Positions 1-8,740 of a stretch of DNA of 41,978 nucleotides are shown here, one piece after another (position 1 is the first letter of the stretch; each line of letters starts with the position of its first letter). The DNA comes from Bacteroidales bacterium. Lineage in GTDB: Bacteria > Bacteroidota > Bacteroidia > Bacteroidales > JAGONC01. The DNA lies in NCBI GenBank assembly GCA_023133655.1, contig JAGLWB010000283.1:1-41978 (forward strand), given 5' to 3'. The notes beneath the pieces were generated by a model. It saw only the letters and a list, made by a program, of their open reading frames with translations, was not told the DNA's origin and searched no databases. The position numbers and the translations under genes are program-made.

Positions 1-2753
1 TTGCCGGAGCTGTTGATTATCTTTTAGGTGAGGTTGGAAGTGATGAGCAGCTTACAAAACTGTTGATTCATTTCACTGAGGCGAAAGCTGATATGGAACA
101 CGACTGGCATATTGAAAATGATTTGCGGGATTTTGCCAGGAACCTTATGGATGAAGGGAGTTATGAATATCTGAAGAGATTGAAAGAAGTGAGCCTTGAC
201 GAATTTTTTGCTATTTCAGCTATATTATTCAATCATATAAAGATATTTGAAAACAAACTTAATAACTACGCTTCAGCTGCCTTATCACTTGTTGAACGAA
301 AAGGATTGCAGGCCGGAGCTTTTTTTCAATCCCGTTCAGGAATTCTCAAGTATTTTGAATATATTACCTTAAAGAATTTTAAAAAACTTGAACCAAATTC
401 TTATGTTTTAAAGACCATCAATGAAGATCGCTGGTACTCAGGTTCGGCAACGATTGATCAAAAAAACGCTATTGATGAGATAAAATCGGATTTAAGGAAT
501 ATTTTTGATGATATCAGCTCTTATTCAAGTAAGCATTACGAAGAGTATTCGCTATTCAGGCTTTTATACAGGAATATTTTTCCTCTGGCCCTGCTTAACG
601 AGATTGGAAATATAATTGACGAGATCAAAACATATAATCGGAAAATACCAATTTCCGAGTTTAATAAAAGAATTGCTGAAATAGTCCTGAATGAACCGGT
701 TCCCTTTATTTATGAACGTATTGGGGAAAAATATTCACATTTTTTGATTGATGAGTTCCAGGACACTTCAGTTCTTCAATGGATGAATTTTCTTCCCTTA
801 ATTGACAATGCACTGGCAAACGGTAATTTCAATATGGTTGTTGGAGATGCCAAGCAATCTATTTACCGTTGGAGAAATGGAGATGTTGAACAATTTGTCA
901 GGCTACCTGAGATATTTAATAAAAGAGATAACCGTATTGATAACGAACGCCAGCAAAGCCTGCAAAGGAATTTTGAACAGGTAGTCCTTAATCGGAATTT
1001 TCGATCATTCGCTGAGGTCATTCAATTCAATAATGACTTTTTTAAAGCCATTTTGGATAAATTTCCTCCTTATGTGCGGCATATCTACTTAAATCATGAA
1101 CAGGAATTTGATCAGGGCAAGAGAGGTGGGTATGTGCATATTGAGTTTTATGATAAGAAAAAGGAAGAAAATAGTTTTTCGGAGTATAACCTCCAAAGGG
1201 TACTTGAGCTAATACAGGAGATTAAATCTGATGAATTTAAGCTGTCTGATATTGCTGTTCTATGCCGTACCAATGATGAAGGTAGTCATATAGCGCGTTT
1301 CCTCCTAAAAAATGAAATTGATGTAATTTCTTCAGAGTCCTTATTGTTGAAAAATTCTTCTGATGTTAAGTTTCTGGTTTCATTTTTACAGTATTTGATA
1401 ACCCCGTGTGATCTGTTACAAGCAGAGATTGTTAATTATTTGATAATAAATGAGTTAATAACGGGATATAGATTGGCGGATTTAACTTCAGGTTCAGGTC
1501 AGTGGAATAAAATGGAGAATGAGAATGATCTGGTTGGTTTTCTCATCCGGTTTGGAATCCGGATTTCTGCTTCAAGGCTGTTAAAATTATCTGTTTATGA
1601 ACTTACTGAAGAGTTGATACGTGTTTTTAATCTTAACAAGCAGGTTGATCCCTATGTGCAGTTTTATATGGATGCGGTATTTGAATATACCTCAAAGGAA
1701 AATGGTGGCATTTTGGATTACCTAAAGTGGTGGGAAGAAAAAAAAGATAAACTGTCGATCCAGGTACCGGAAGGTGCAAATGCTGTTACTATCATGACCA
1801 TCCACAAAGCCAAGGGGCTTGAATTTCCGGTTGTTATCTATCCATTTGCCAAGCTATCAGATAAAAAACTGACCCGGAAATATCTATGGGTTAATGTAGA
1901 TAACCCGAAAATTGCTAAGCTTTCAACATCATTATTGCGCACTACCACTGATATGAAGCAAACGGTTTATCAAAATGATTATCTGGTAGAATATGAAAAA
2001 TCGCTTCTCGATATGATCAATATGCTATATGTGGTATTGACCCGGCCAGTCGTGAGGTTGTACGTAATTACAGAATTGCCGCCAGATCATTCTGAAACGA
2101 TAAACGTATCCACATTGCTGGCATTGTATTTAAAAAAAACAGATAACTGGAGTGCTGGTCAATTGGTGTATACGTTCGGGAGTAAAGCCCCTTACCTGAA
2201 GTCAGCAAAAAAAACAGCCACTTCTAAATATCTTTTGAAACATAATATTTCCAGCAGCTGGCGTGAGAAGATTATGCTAAGTATGCGGGCCCCTGAAGCC
2301 TGGGATGTTGATGACCCTGACCGAAACCGGGAGTGGGGAAATCTGACCCATTATATACTGTCAAAAGTAAAATTCAGTTCTGATTTGTCTCAGGTACTGG
2401 CTCAGTGTTTGAGTCAGGGTCTTATCGATGAAAAACAGATGCATGCGCTGAAGCAGGTCTTAACAGAACTGATTACCGATCCGGAGATAGCTCAATTTTT
2501 CAAAGAAGCAGGTCATGCTAAAATGGAAACAGAAATACTCCTGCCTGATGGCGAATCTTTTAGGCCCGACCGCTTGATATTTAATAAGGATGAGACCCTT
2601 ATTGTTGATTATAAAACTGGTAAACCATCCGAAAAGCATAAAATTCAAATCAAGAGATATGCTAACCTCCTTGAAGAGATGGGATACCCTGATGTGAAAA
2701 AATACCTGATTTATATTGATCAGACGGACAAGTTAATTGAGGTTGATTACTAA
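1..2753 (+). CDS. UvrD/RecB-family helicase with C-terminal nuclease (AddA-like), 5' truncated by window edge
   Basis: Seen: the frame is open from base 3, so about 917 codons are present and the N-terminus with the Walker A motif lies outside the window; the internal TTG at 63 is not the true start. Superfamily-1 helicase motifs follow in order: DEFQDT (Walker B) near 750-770, GDAKQSIYRWR near 845-875, LNRNFRS near 990, TIHKAKGLEFPVV near 1800-1835 and a motif VI-like MLYVVLTRP near 2025. The C-terminus carries a RecB-type PD-(D/E)XK nuclease: RPDRLIF, then IVDYKTGK, then QIKRYANLL. Known: such helicase-nucleases (AddA/RecB) process double-strand DNA ends for recombination, usually with an AddB-like partner, which would lie upstream here. 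Motif VI is unusual, with TRP in place of the common TRA. mnmH begins 21 nt downstream on the same strand, so cotranscription is possible. Family is confident; the exact AddA versus RecB label is not. Confidence 0.9.
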   Translation, partial: AGAVDYLLGEVGSDEQLTKLLIHFTEAKADMEHDWHIENDLRDFARNLMDEGSYEYLKRLKEVSLDEFFAISAILFNHIKIFENKLNNYASAALSLVERKGLQAGAFFQSRSGILKYFEYITLKNFKKLEPNSYVLKTINEDRWYSGSATIDQKNAIDEIKSDLRNIFDDISSYSSKHYEEYSLFRLLYRNIFPLALLNEIGNIIDEIKTYNRKIPISEFNKRIAEIVLNEPVPFIYERIGEKYSHFLIDEFQDTSVLQWMNFLPLIDNALANGNFNMVVGDAKQSIYRWRNGDVEQFVRLPEIFNKRDNRIDNERQQSLQRNFEQVVLNRNFRSFAEVIQFNNDFFKAILDKFPPYVRHIYLNHEQEFDQGKRGGYVHIEFYDKKKEENSFSEYNLQRVLELIQEIKSDEFKLSDIAVLCRTNDEGSHIARFLLKNEIDVISSESLLLKNSSDVKFLVSFLQYLITPCDLLQAEIVNYLIINELITGYRLADLTSGSGQWNKMENENDLVGFLIRFGIRISASRLLKLSVYELTEELIRVFNLNKQVDPYVQFYMDAVFEYTSKENGGILDYLKWWEEKKDKLSIQVPEGANAVTIMTIHKAKGLEFPVVIYPFAKLSDKKLTRKYLWVNVDNPKIAKLSTSLLRTTTDMKQTVYQNDYLVEYEKSLLDMINMLYVVLTRPVVRLYVITELPPDHSETINVSTLLALYLKKTDNWSAGQLVYTFGSKAPYLKSAKKTATSKYLLKHNISSSWREKIMLSMRAPEAWDVDDPDRNREWGNLTHYILSKVKFSSDLSQVLAQCLSQGLIDEKQMHALKQVLTELITDPEIAQFFKEAGHAKMETEILLPDGESFRPDRLIFNKDETLIVDYKTGKPSEKHKIQIKRYANLLEEMGYPDVKKYLIYIDQTDKLIEVDY

Positions 2754-2774
2754 AAGGTACAAGATTTAAAGCAT

Positions 2775-3827
2775 ATGATAGAATATGTTGATATTGAAAA
2801 AGTGATTGAACCAATTGGCAAAATCCCTGTTATTGATGTCAGATCACCTTCGGAATACGAACACGGCCACCTGCCGGGTGCGGTGAATATACCTTTATTT
2901 GATGATGAGGAAAGAGCCATGGTTGGGAAGTTGTACAAAAATTCGGGGAGAGATGCTGCAATACTTTTAGGATTGGAGATTGTTGGGCCTAAGATGGTAG
3001 GACTTGTGAAACAAGCACGTAGAGTAAATTCAAAAAATGGCCTGTTTATGTACTGTTGGCGTGGAGGTATGCGAAGTGCTAGTATGGCCTGGTTGTTTAA
3101 TACTTCCGGTTTGAAAGTAACAGTTGTGAAGGGAGGTTATAAAGCATATAGAAGATTTATAAGGGACGGGTTTTCAAAACAAATGAATTGTTGGGTGCTT
3201 GGAGGAATGACTGGAAGTGGAAAAACAGAAATTCTACACAAAATGAAACAAAAAGGAGAACAAGTACTTGATCTTGAAAAACTTGCAAATCATAAAGGAT
3301 CTGCATTCGGTGCCATTGGTCTGCCGGCTCAACCAACAAATGAGCAGTTTGAAAATGATCTTTATAAGGAGTTTAGCTTTTTTGACCTGTCCAGTGTCGT
3401 TTGGATTGAGAATGAGAGCCGATCCATTGGAGTGAATAGCGTACCTGAACCACTTTTTAAACAAATGAAAGATGCTCCTCTTGTAAACCTTGTTATGGCT
3501 AAGGAGTTGAGAATTCAGCGATTGGTAACGGAATATACCTCTTTTAACGCGGAAAAACTGGAAGATGCCACTTTTAGGATTGCTAAAAAGCTTGGCGGTG
3601 CCCAAACGAAGAAGGCTGTTGAAGCCGTTCGTAATGGTGATTTTTATACAGCCATTGATATTGCATTAACATATTATGACCAAACATACCAGTATGGCCT
3701 GTCACGAAGAGATGAAAAGTTGGTTTTTAATATTGAACTTGCAGAGGACAACCCGGAGAAAAGTGCAGACATCATTCTGGAACAGGTTGTGGGCCTGGAA
3801 CAAAATATATTAAGAAACATGTTATGA
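2775..3827 (+). CDS. mnmH: tRNA 2-selenouridine synthase MnmH (SelU)
   Basis: Known role: replaces sulfur of 2-thiouridine at the wobble position of certain tRNAs with selenium from selenophosphate. Seen: 350 residues, close to the E. coli enzyme. The N-terminal rhodanese domain (about 10-125) has the diagnostic YCWRGGMRS with catalytic Cys94; a P-loop GGMTGSGKT at about 143-151 opens the C-terminal ATPase-like domain. The ATG at 2775 is the first in frame and leaves 21 nt after the helicase gene. The stop overlaps the start of the downstream desulfurase-SelD gene as ATGA (3824-3827), which implies translational coupling with the gene supplying its selenium donor. Little doubt about the family. 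Confidence 0.96.
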   Translation: MIEYVDIEKVIEPIGKIPVIDVRSPSEYEHGHLPGAVNIPLFDDEERAMVGKLYKNSGRDAAILLGLEIVGPKMVGLVKQARRVNSKNGLFMYCWRGGMRSASMAWLFNTSGLKVTVVKGGYKAYRRFIRDGFSKQMNCWVLGGMTGSGKTEILHKMKQKGEQVLDLEKLANHKGSAFGAIGLPAQPTNEQFENDLYKEFSFFDLSSVVWIENESRSIGVNSVPEPLFKQMKDAPLVNLVMAKELRIQRLVTEYTSFNAEKLEDATFRIAKKLGGAQTKKAVEAVRNGDFYTAIDIALTYYDQTYQYGLSRRDEKLVFNIELAEDNPEKSADIILEQVVGLEQNILRNML

Positions 3828-6034
3828 CTGTAAAGAAAACCATTTACCTTGATTATAACGCTACAACACCTGTTGACAAGGAGGTAGCGGATACTATGAA
3901 GCCTTTTATTTATGAATTTTTTGGCAACCCATCAAGTATTCATTCTTATGGAATTCAGGCAAAAAAAGCGATTGAAAAAGCCAGGAAACAGGTTGCTGAT
4001 TTAATCAAATGTAAGCCTGAAGAGGTGGTCTTTACCAGTGGTGGATCCGAATCAAATAATATGGCAATAAAAGGAGTGGCTTTGGCTAATCGCGAAAAAG
4101 GCAATCACATCATAACCACTGCCATTGAACATCCGGCTGTTCTGGAAGTGTGCAGGTACTTAGAAAAGCTGGGCTTTAGCATTTCCTATCTTCCTGTCGA
4201 CTCATTCGGGATGGTTGATCCGGCTGATGTTGAAAAAGAAATCAACCCAGGGACAATTTTAGTGTCTGTAATGCATGCAAATAACGAAGTGGGCACCATT
4301 CAGCCCCTTGCAGAAATATCAAAAATTTGCCGTGATAAAGAAGTATTGTTTCATTCGGATGCCGCACAATCAGTTGGAAAAATTAAGACTGATATTCGTG
4401 AAATGGGAGTTGATTTGATGTCAATTGCCGGCCATAAAATGTATGCGCCAAAAGGTATTGGCGCTTTGTATATCAATAAGGGTATTATATTGGAAAAGCT
4501 GATCCATGGAGCTGACCACGAGCAGAATAAACGTGCCGGGACCGAGAATGTACTGGAAATAGTCGGCCTGGGGCAGGCATGCGAGGTGGCAGGGAGAGAC
4601 CTTGAAAAAAATCAACGGCATTTGCTGGATATGCGGGACCGTTTGTATAATGGCTTGATTAAAAAAGGGTTGGATATTAAGCTTAACGGACATTTAACGT
4701 ATCGTCTGCCAAATACACTGAGTATCGGTTTTCGGGATATTGAAGCGAACACCCTCTTATGGTCGATTAATCAGTTGGCTGCCTCTGCCGGAGCTGCCTG
4801 CCATACCGATAGCGAAGAAACATCGTCTGTTCTGATGGCTATGAAAGTGCCTGACGAATATGCCATGGGAACTATCCGGTTTTCTGTTGGCAAGTATACC
4901 ACGAAGGATGAGATAGACACAGCGATTGATGTTATTGACAGTTCTGTGAAGACATTTGTTGACAGTGAAGATCATCAGAATGCTGTATTGGCTGAAGATG
5001 AAGTCAAGTTAACGCATTTTACTCACGGCATGGGATGTGCATGTAAATTACGTCCACAGGATCTGGAGGCTGTTTTGAAAGAGATACCTTTCTCAAATGA
5101 TCCCAGGATCCTCGTTGGGACAGATACCTCGGACGATGCAGCTGTTTTTCGGATAGATGATGATAAAGCCATTGTTCAAACAGTCGACTTTTTCACTCCG
5201 GTAGTTGACGATCCGTACCATTTTGGCGCAATTGCTGCCGCAAATTCGCTGAGTGATATCTATGCAATGGGAGCCGATCCTCTTTTTGCGTTGAATATTG
5301 TTGGATTTCCAATAAAAAGATTGTCTCATGATGTACTCCGAAAGATATTGAAAGGTGCTCAGGATAAGGTGGCAGAGGCTGGAATACCTATCCTTGGTGG
5401 GCACACCATCGAAGATAATGAGCCTAAGTTTGGCCTGGTAGTATCAGGAATTATTCATCCCGATAAGATAATTAAAAATTCAGGTGCCCAATCCGGCGAC
5501 ATGATCATTCTTACGAAACCAATCGGCACAGGGATCATTTCAACAGGTATCAAAAATGGAATGGCCAGCAAAAAATTGCAGGAAAGGGTTATTTCCATCA
5601 TGAGTGAACTGAACCGCAAAGCCGTTGAGATCGCAAAGAACTTTGTTCTTCATGCTTGTACCGATGTAACCGGATTTGGGTTGTTAGGGCATCTCAAAGA
5701 GGTTACTGAAGGCAGCGGGCTTGATGCGGAGATTTTTTTGAACAAGGTTCCGCTCATTGAACAGGTCAGAGAGCTGGCTACTGCCAATATGATCCCGGGA
5801 GGAAGTATCAATAATCTTGATTATGTAAATAAAAAATTGATTTGGGGTAAATCCATCACTCGTCTTGATAAACTGATTCTGTGCGATGCACAAACGTCAG
5901 GGGGATTGTTGCTGATTGTTCCTGCGGAGACAGCAAATGATTTACTGTCCCGGTTAAAAGCTGATGGCATAAAAGATGCTGCCATCATCGGTAAGTTTCT
6001 TGACAGGGGAGAAGGAATGATCAGTGTTACATAA
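3824..6034 (+). CDS. selD: Cysteine desulfurase (NifS-like) fused to selenide, water dikinase (SelD)
   Basis: Seen: one uninterrupted 736-residue frame with two complete enzymes. Residues 1 to about 380 form a PLP-dependent NifS/IscS-like desulfurase (LDYNATTP at 9-16, SIAGHKM with PLP lysine K205, ASAGAACHTD with active-site C326). Residues about 395-736 form SelD: HGMGCACK with C405, C407 and K408 matching the essential CxCK of the family, then DDAAVF and a nucleotide-binding AANSLSDIYAMGA segment. Known: NifS-like enzymes can release selenium from selenocysteine, and SelD makes selenophosphate using ATP. Inference: the fusion could channel selenide to SelD, and the product passes to MnmH, with which it is coupled by ATGA overlap. 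SelD carries Cys rather than Sec. No selA or selB is in the window, so selenouridine is the only visible use. Such fusions are reported in other bacteria as far as I recall. Confidence 0.95.
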   Translation: MTVKKTIYLDYNATTPVDKEVADTMKPFIYEFFGNPSSIHSYGIQAKKAIEKARKQVADLIKCKPEEVVFTSGGSESNNMAIKGVALANREKGNHIITTAIEHPAVLEVCRYLEKLGFSISYLPVDSFGMVDPADVEKEINPGTILVSVMHANNEVGTIQPLAEISKICRDKEVLFHSDAAQSVGKIKTDIREMGVDLMSIAGHKMYAPKGIGALYINKGIILEKLIHGADHEQNKRAGTENVLEIVGLGQACEVAGRDLEKNQRHLLDMRDRLYNGLIKKGLDIKLNGHLTYRLPNTLSIGFRDIEANTLLWSINQLAASAGAACHTDSEETSSVLMAMKVPDEYAMGTIRFSVGKYTTKDEIDTAIDVIDSSVKTFVDSEDHQNAVLAEDEVKLTHFTHGMGCACKLRPQDLEAVLKEIPFSNDPRILVGTDTSDDAAVFRIDDDKAIVQTVDFFTPVVDDPYHFGAIAAANSLSDIYAMGADPLFALNIVGFPIKRLSHDVLRKILKGAQDKVAEAGIPILGGHTIEDNEPKFGLVVSGIIHPDKIIKNSGAQSGDMIILTKPIGTGIISTGIKNGMASKKLQERVISIMSELNRKAVEIAKNFVLHACTDVTGFGLLGHLKEVTEGSGLDAEIFLNKVPLIEQVRELATANMIPGGSINNLDYVNKKLIWGKSITRLDKLILCDAQTSGGLLLIVPAETANDLLSRLKADGIKDAAIIGKFLDRGEGMISVT

Positions 6035-6087
6035 CTCCACAACTTTATAAAAGAAAGAAAAAATGTTATTATTATGGATTGTCTAAT

Positions 6088-6095
6088 TAACTTTG
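6088..6095 (+). promoter_or_regulatory. Putative -7 box (TAACTTTG) for the ychF-like gene
   Basis: An exact match to the Bacteroidota -7 consensus TAnnTTTG, 23 bp before the ATG at 6119. A good -33 TTTG was not found at the usual distance. It would give a very short, A/T-rich leader without a Shine-Dalgarno site, common in this phylum. Confidence 0.45.
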
Positions 6096-6118
6096 TCATT
6101 TAATTCAAATATATTTTT

Positions 6119-7216
6119 ATGCCTCTTAAATGCGGAATTGTTGGACTGACCAACACGGGGAAAACTACCATTTTTAATTGCATGTCAAGTACAAAAGCTG
6201 AAGCTACAACTTATGCTTTTAGCACATCCAAATCCAACCTTGGTGTTATTGATATCCCGGATGATCGTTTATATGAAATAGATAAAATTGTTCATGCTGC
6301 CAAAGTCACCCCTGCAACTGTTGAGATAGTTGATATACCAGGTTTGGCCAAAGGCTCCAGTCGCGGTGAAGGGATCGGGAATAAGTTTTTGGGCGATATA
6401 CAACAAACTGATGCCCTCATTCATGTATTGCGTTGCTTTGATGATGTTAACCTGCCACACGTAGAAGGATCCGTCGACCCCGTAAGGGATATTGAAATTC
6501 TGGACCTTGAGTTTATAGTCAGAGACCTGGAAATGGTTGAAAGGAAGATCCGGAAATTGGAGAAAGTGGCTAAATCGGGAGATAAAGATGATAAGAAAAG
6601 CCTGGAAATCTTACATCGGTATTCGGATCATTTCGAGAATTTTAATCCAGCCAGAACATTGGAAATAAATGAAACGGATAAACGGATTACAGGAGATCTG
6701 TTTCTCCTTTCCGACAAGCCAGTGGTCTATGTTTGTAATGTAGATGATGCTTCTGCCGTGAATGGCAATCCTTATGTAGATGCAGTAAAAGAAGCCTTGC
6801 AGGATCAGCAAGCGGAAATATTGATTATTGCCGGAGAGTTGGAAGCTGAGATTGCCGAGCTTGACAATCCGGATGATAGAAAAGCATTTCTGGATGATGC
6901 CGGCTTGTCTGAACCCGGAGTAAATAAATTGATAAAAGCGGCCTATACGCTTTTGAACCTCGAATCATTTTTTACTGCAGCCCCGAAAGAGGTCAGGGCC
7001 TGGACGATCAAGAAAGGAATGACTGCCCCACAGGCTGCCGGCATTATACATAGCGACCTTGAGCGCGGCTTTATCAGAGCTGAAGTTATAAAATACCATG
7101 ATTACATTACGCTTGGTTCAGAACATGCCTGCAAAGAGGCTGGAAAAATGAGTGTTGAGGGAAAAAAATATGTTGTGGAGGAAGGGGATATTGTTTATAT
7201 CAGGTTTAATGTTTAG
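6119..7216 (+). CDS. ychF: YchF/OLA1-family P-loop GTPase/ATPase, variant motifs
   Basis: Known: YchF (OLA1) is a ribosome-associated Obg-family NTPase that often prefers ATP and is linked to translation and stress responses. Seen: 365 residues, usual family length. G1 reads GLTNTGKTT at about 9-17 instead of the common GLPNVGKST; G3 is DIPGLAKGSSRGEG near 73-86; the G4 position is NVDD instead of the usual NVDE. The C-terminus is the TGS domain, including EVRAWTIKKG and ERGFIRAEVI. ATG at 6119 gives the typical MPLKCGIVG start. It appears to be monocistronic, with a -7 box just upstream. The altered motifs suggest a Bacteroidota subfamily or a paralogue; I cannot tell whether a second YchF exists elsewhere. 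Confidence 0.92.
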   Translation: MPLKCGIVGLTNTGKTTIFNCMSSTKAEATTYAFSTSKSNLGVIDIPDDRLYEIDKIVHAAKVTPATVEIVDIPGLAKGSSRGEGIGNKFLGDIQQTDALIHVLRCFDDVNLPHVEGSVDPVRDIEILDLEFIVRDLEMVERKIRKLEKVAKSGDKDDKKSLEILHRYSDHFENFNPARTLEINETDKRITGDLFLLSDKPVVYVCNVDDASAVNGNPYVDAVKEALQDQQAEILIIAGELEAEIAELDNPDDRKAFLDDAGLSEPGVNKLIKAAYTLLNLESFFTAAPKEVRAWTIKKGMTAPQAAGIIHSDLERGFIRAEVIKYHDYITLGSEHACKEAGKMSVEGKKYVVEEGDIVYIRFNV

Positions 7217-7237
7217 AAATCACTTCGCATCCGCCGG

Positions 7238-7286
7238 GTTTAAAGTTTAAAGTTTAAAGTTCAAAGTTCAAAGTTCAAGGTTTAAT
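7238..7286. repeat. Tandem heptamer array (GTTTAAA/GTTCAAA)
   Basis: Seven consecutive 7-bp units in exact phase: three GTTTAAA, then GTTCAAA twice, GTTCAAG and GTTTAAT. It lies just after ychF in the gap between two convergent genes. No coding or terminator structure explains it. Confidence 0.9.
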
Positions 7287-7303
7287 GCTATTACCAACAC
7301 ACT

Positions 7304-7401
7304 CCCGGTTCCTGATTCCCGATTCCTGATTCCTGATTCCTGATTCCTGATTCCTGATTCCCGCCTACCGGCTACCGCCTACCGGCTACCGGCAACCAGG
7401 T
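7304..7401. repeat. Second tandem heptamer array (CCTGATT then ACCGGCT types)
   Basis: Fourteen 7-bp units in unbroken phase. The first part is built on CCTGATT/CCCGATT (7304-7359), the second on ACCGGCT/ACCGCCT (7360-7401). The array runs to within 1-2 bp of the stop codon of the phosphohexomutase gene on the other strand. The second part shares its heptamers, in reverse complement, with the array at 29631-29714. Confidence 0.92.
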
Positions 7402-7402
7402 A

Positions 7403-8740
7403 TCATTGAAACGCCCCCAAAACAAGATTAACCTCCTTAATAACTTTTTGTAGCTTTTCCTCATCCTTCGCTTCCGCGATAAACCGCAGAAATGGCTCAG
7501 TGTTGGATGGCCTGATGTTAAACCACCAGTCATGGAACTCAATTCTGTATCCGTCAAAATCATAGAATTTTTGAGGTTTTTCTGCTTTGGTAAAATGATC
7601 TTTAACAGCCTGCATAGCCTCTGTTTTCTTTTCAATTCTGAAGTTGATTTCGCCGGAATTAGCATAGGTTGAAATCTGGCTGATTAGCTGTGATACAGAC
7701 ACTCCATGGTTTTTCATATCGCTGATAATATTCAGTACCAACAGACATGCCAGTAATCCGGAGTCTGAATAATAGAAATCCCTGAAGTAATAATGTCCTG
7801 CCAATTCACCACCGAAGATGCCGTCAATATCTCTCAATTTTAGCGCCGCATAAGCCCTGCCAACTTTCCACATGTGCATCTTTCCTCCAAACTTCTCAAT
7901 ATATTCTCTAACACCTTCAGATGTTCGGATATCCTGAAGTACATTTTCTGCTTCCCCGGTAAGGAAATGATGTGCTAAAACACCGATGATAAGATCAGGG
8001 CGGATAAATTGACCTTTCTCATCCACAAACATAACCCTGTCGGCGTCACCGTCAAAAATAACACCAATATCACAATTATTATCCAGTACCAGCTTTTTAA
8101 GATCTTTAACATTCGCAGGAATCAACGGGTTGGCCTCGTGATTAGGGAAGGTGCCATCAAGGGTGTCGAAAATATATATCGGTGCATTGCCAAGTAAATC
8201 TTTGATAAGCAAGGCAGCCATGCCATTTGAACAGTCAATCCCGATCTTTAAATTTGAATGATCTCTTTGGTAATTATTCAAAAATTCTAAGTAATCATTT
8301 CTAAAAGAAAAATTAATTTCCTCTCCTCTATTTATTACTGGAACTACAGGCATATCGTTAATCATCTGCTCAAGTTCGGCAAGGCCGGTCTCATAACCTA
8401 CCGGTAGTGCTTCTTCCCGGGATACTTTTAATCCGTTGTATTCTTTTGGATTGTGTGAAGCTGTGATCTGAACAGATGCAGCGAAATTGTATTTTGCTGT
8501 CGCCCAATAGATCATTGGTGTGGTTGTTAACCCTGCATTATATACATCAGCACCCGCATCATTGATGCCTTGCTTCAAATGATCATATATCTCATCTGAC
8601 GAAACCCTGACATCCCGTCCTATTAAAATTTTAGTGGTTTTAAGAAGTTGCGGAAGAAAGTAGCCAATTTTATAAATATCTTCTTTTGTGAAGTCAATGC
8701 CATAAACACCTCTGATATCATAAGCCTTGAATGCGTTCAT
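7403..8740 (-). CDS. Phosphomannomutase/phosphoglucomutase (alpha-D-phosphohexomutase)
   Basis: Known: interconverts hexose 1- and 6-phosphates, supplying nucleotide-sugar synthesis for envelope polysaccharide. Seen: 445 residues with all four family motifs: catalytic TASHNP with phospho-serine S95, metal-binding DGDADR, sugar-binding GELAGH (the family usually shows GEMSGH or similar) and phosphate-binding RPSNTEP near the C-terminus. Its start overlaps the mltG stop by ATGA (8737-8740), so it is the last gene of the dapF-GNAT-mltG operon. Motifs fit ManB/AlgC-type PMM/PGM, but mannose versus glucose preference cannot be read from sequence. A heptamer repeat array abuts its stop codon. Confidence 0.93.
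   Translation of the reverse strand: MNAFKAYDIRGVYGIDFTKEDIYKIGYFLPQLLKTTKILIGRDVRVSSDEIYDHLKQGINDAGADVYNAGLTTTPMIYWATAKYNFAASVQITASHNPKEYNGLKVSREEALPVGYETGLAELEQMINDMPVVPVINRGEEINFSFRNDYLEFLNNYQRDHSNLKIGIDCSNGMAALLIKDLLGNAPIYIFDTLDGTFPNHEANPLIPANVKDLKKLVLDNNCDIGVIFDGDADRVMFVDEKGQFIRPDLIIGVLAHHFLTGEAENVLQDIRTSEGVREYIEKFGGKMHMWKVGRAYAALKLRDIDGIFGGELAGHYYFRDFYYSDSGLLACLLVLNIISDMKNHGVSVSQLISQISTYANSGEINFRIEKKTEAMQAVKDHFTKAEKPQKFYDFDGYRIEFHDWWFNIRPSNTEPFLRFIAEAKDEEKLQKVIKEVNLVLGAFQ

Noticed and set aside
3234-3605. 123-codon minus-strand frame inside mnmH
   Set aside because: Antisense shadow of a clear gene with no ribosome-binding site or family signature.
4985-5050. Frameshift or assembly join between desulfurase and SelD
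   Set aside because: One continuous frame with an acidic linker (about 375-398) joins two complete domains; no stop, start signal or repeat marks a join.
7238-7401. CRISPR array
   Set aside because: Units are 7 bp with no unique spacers, and no cas gene is nearby.
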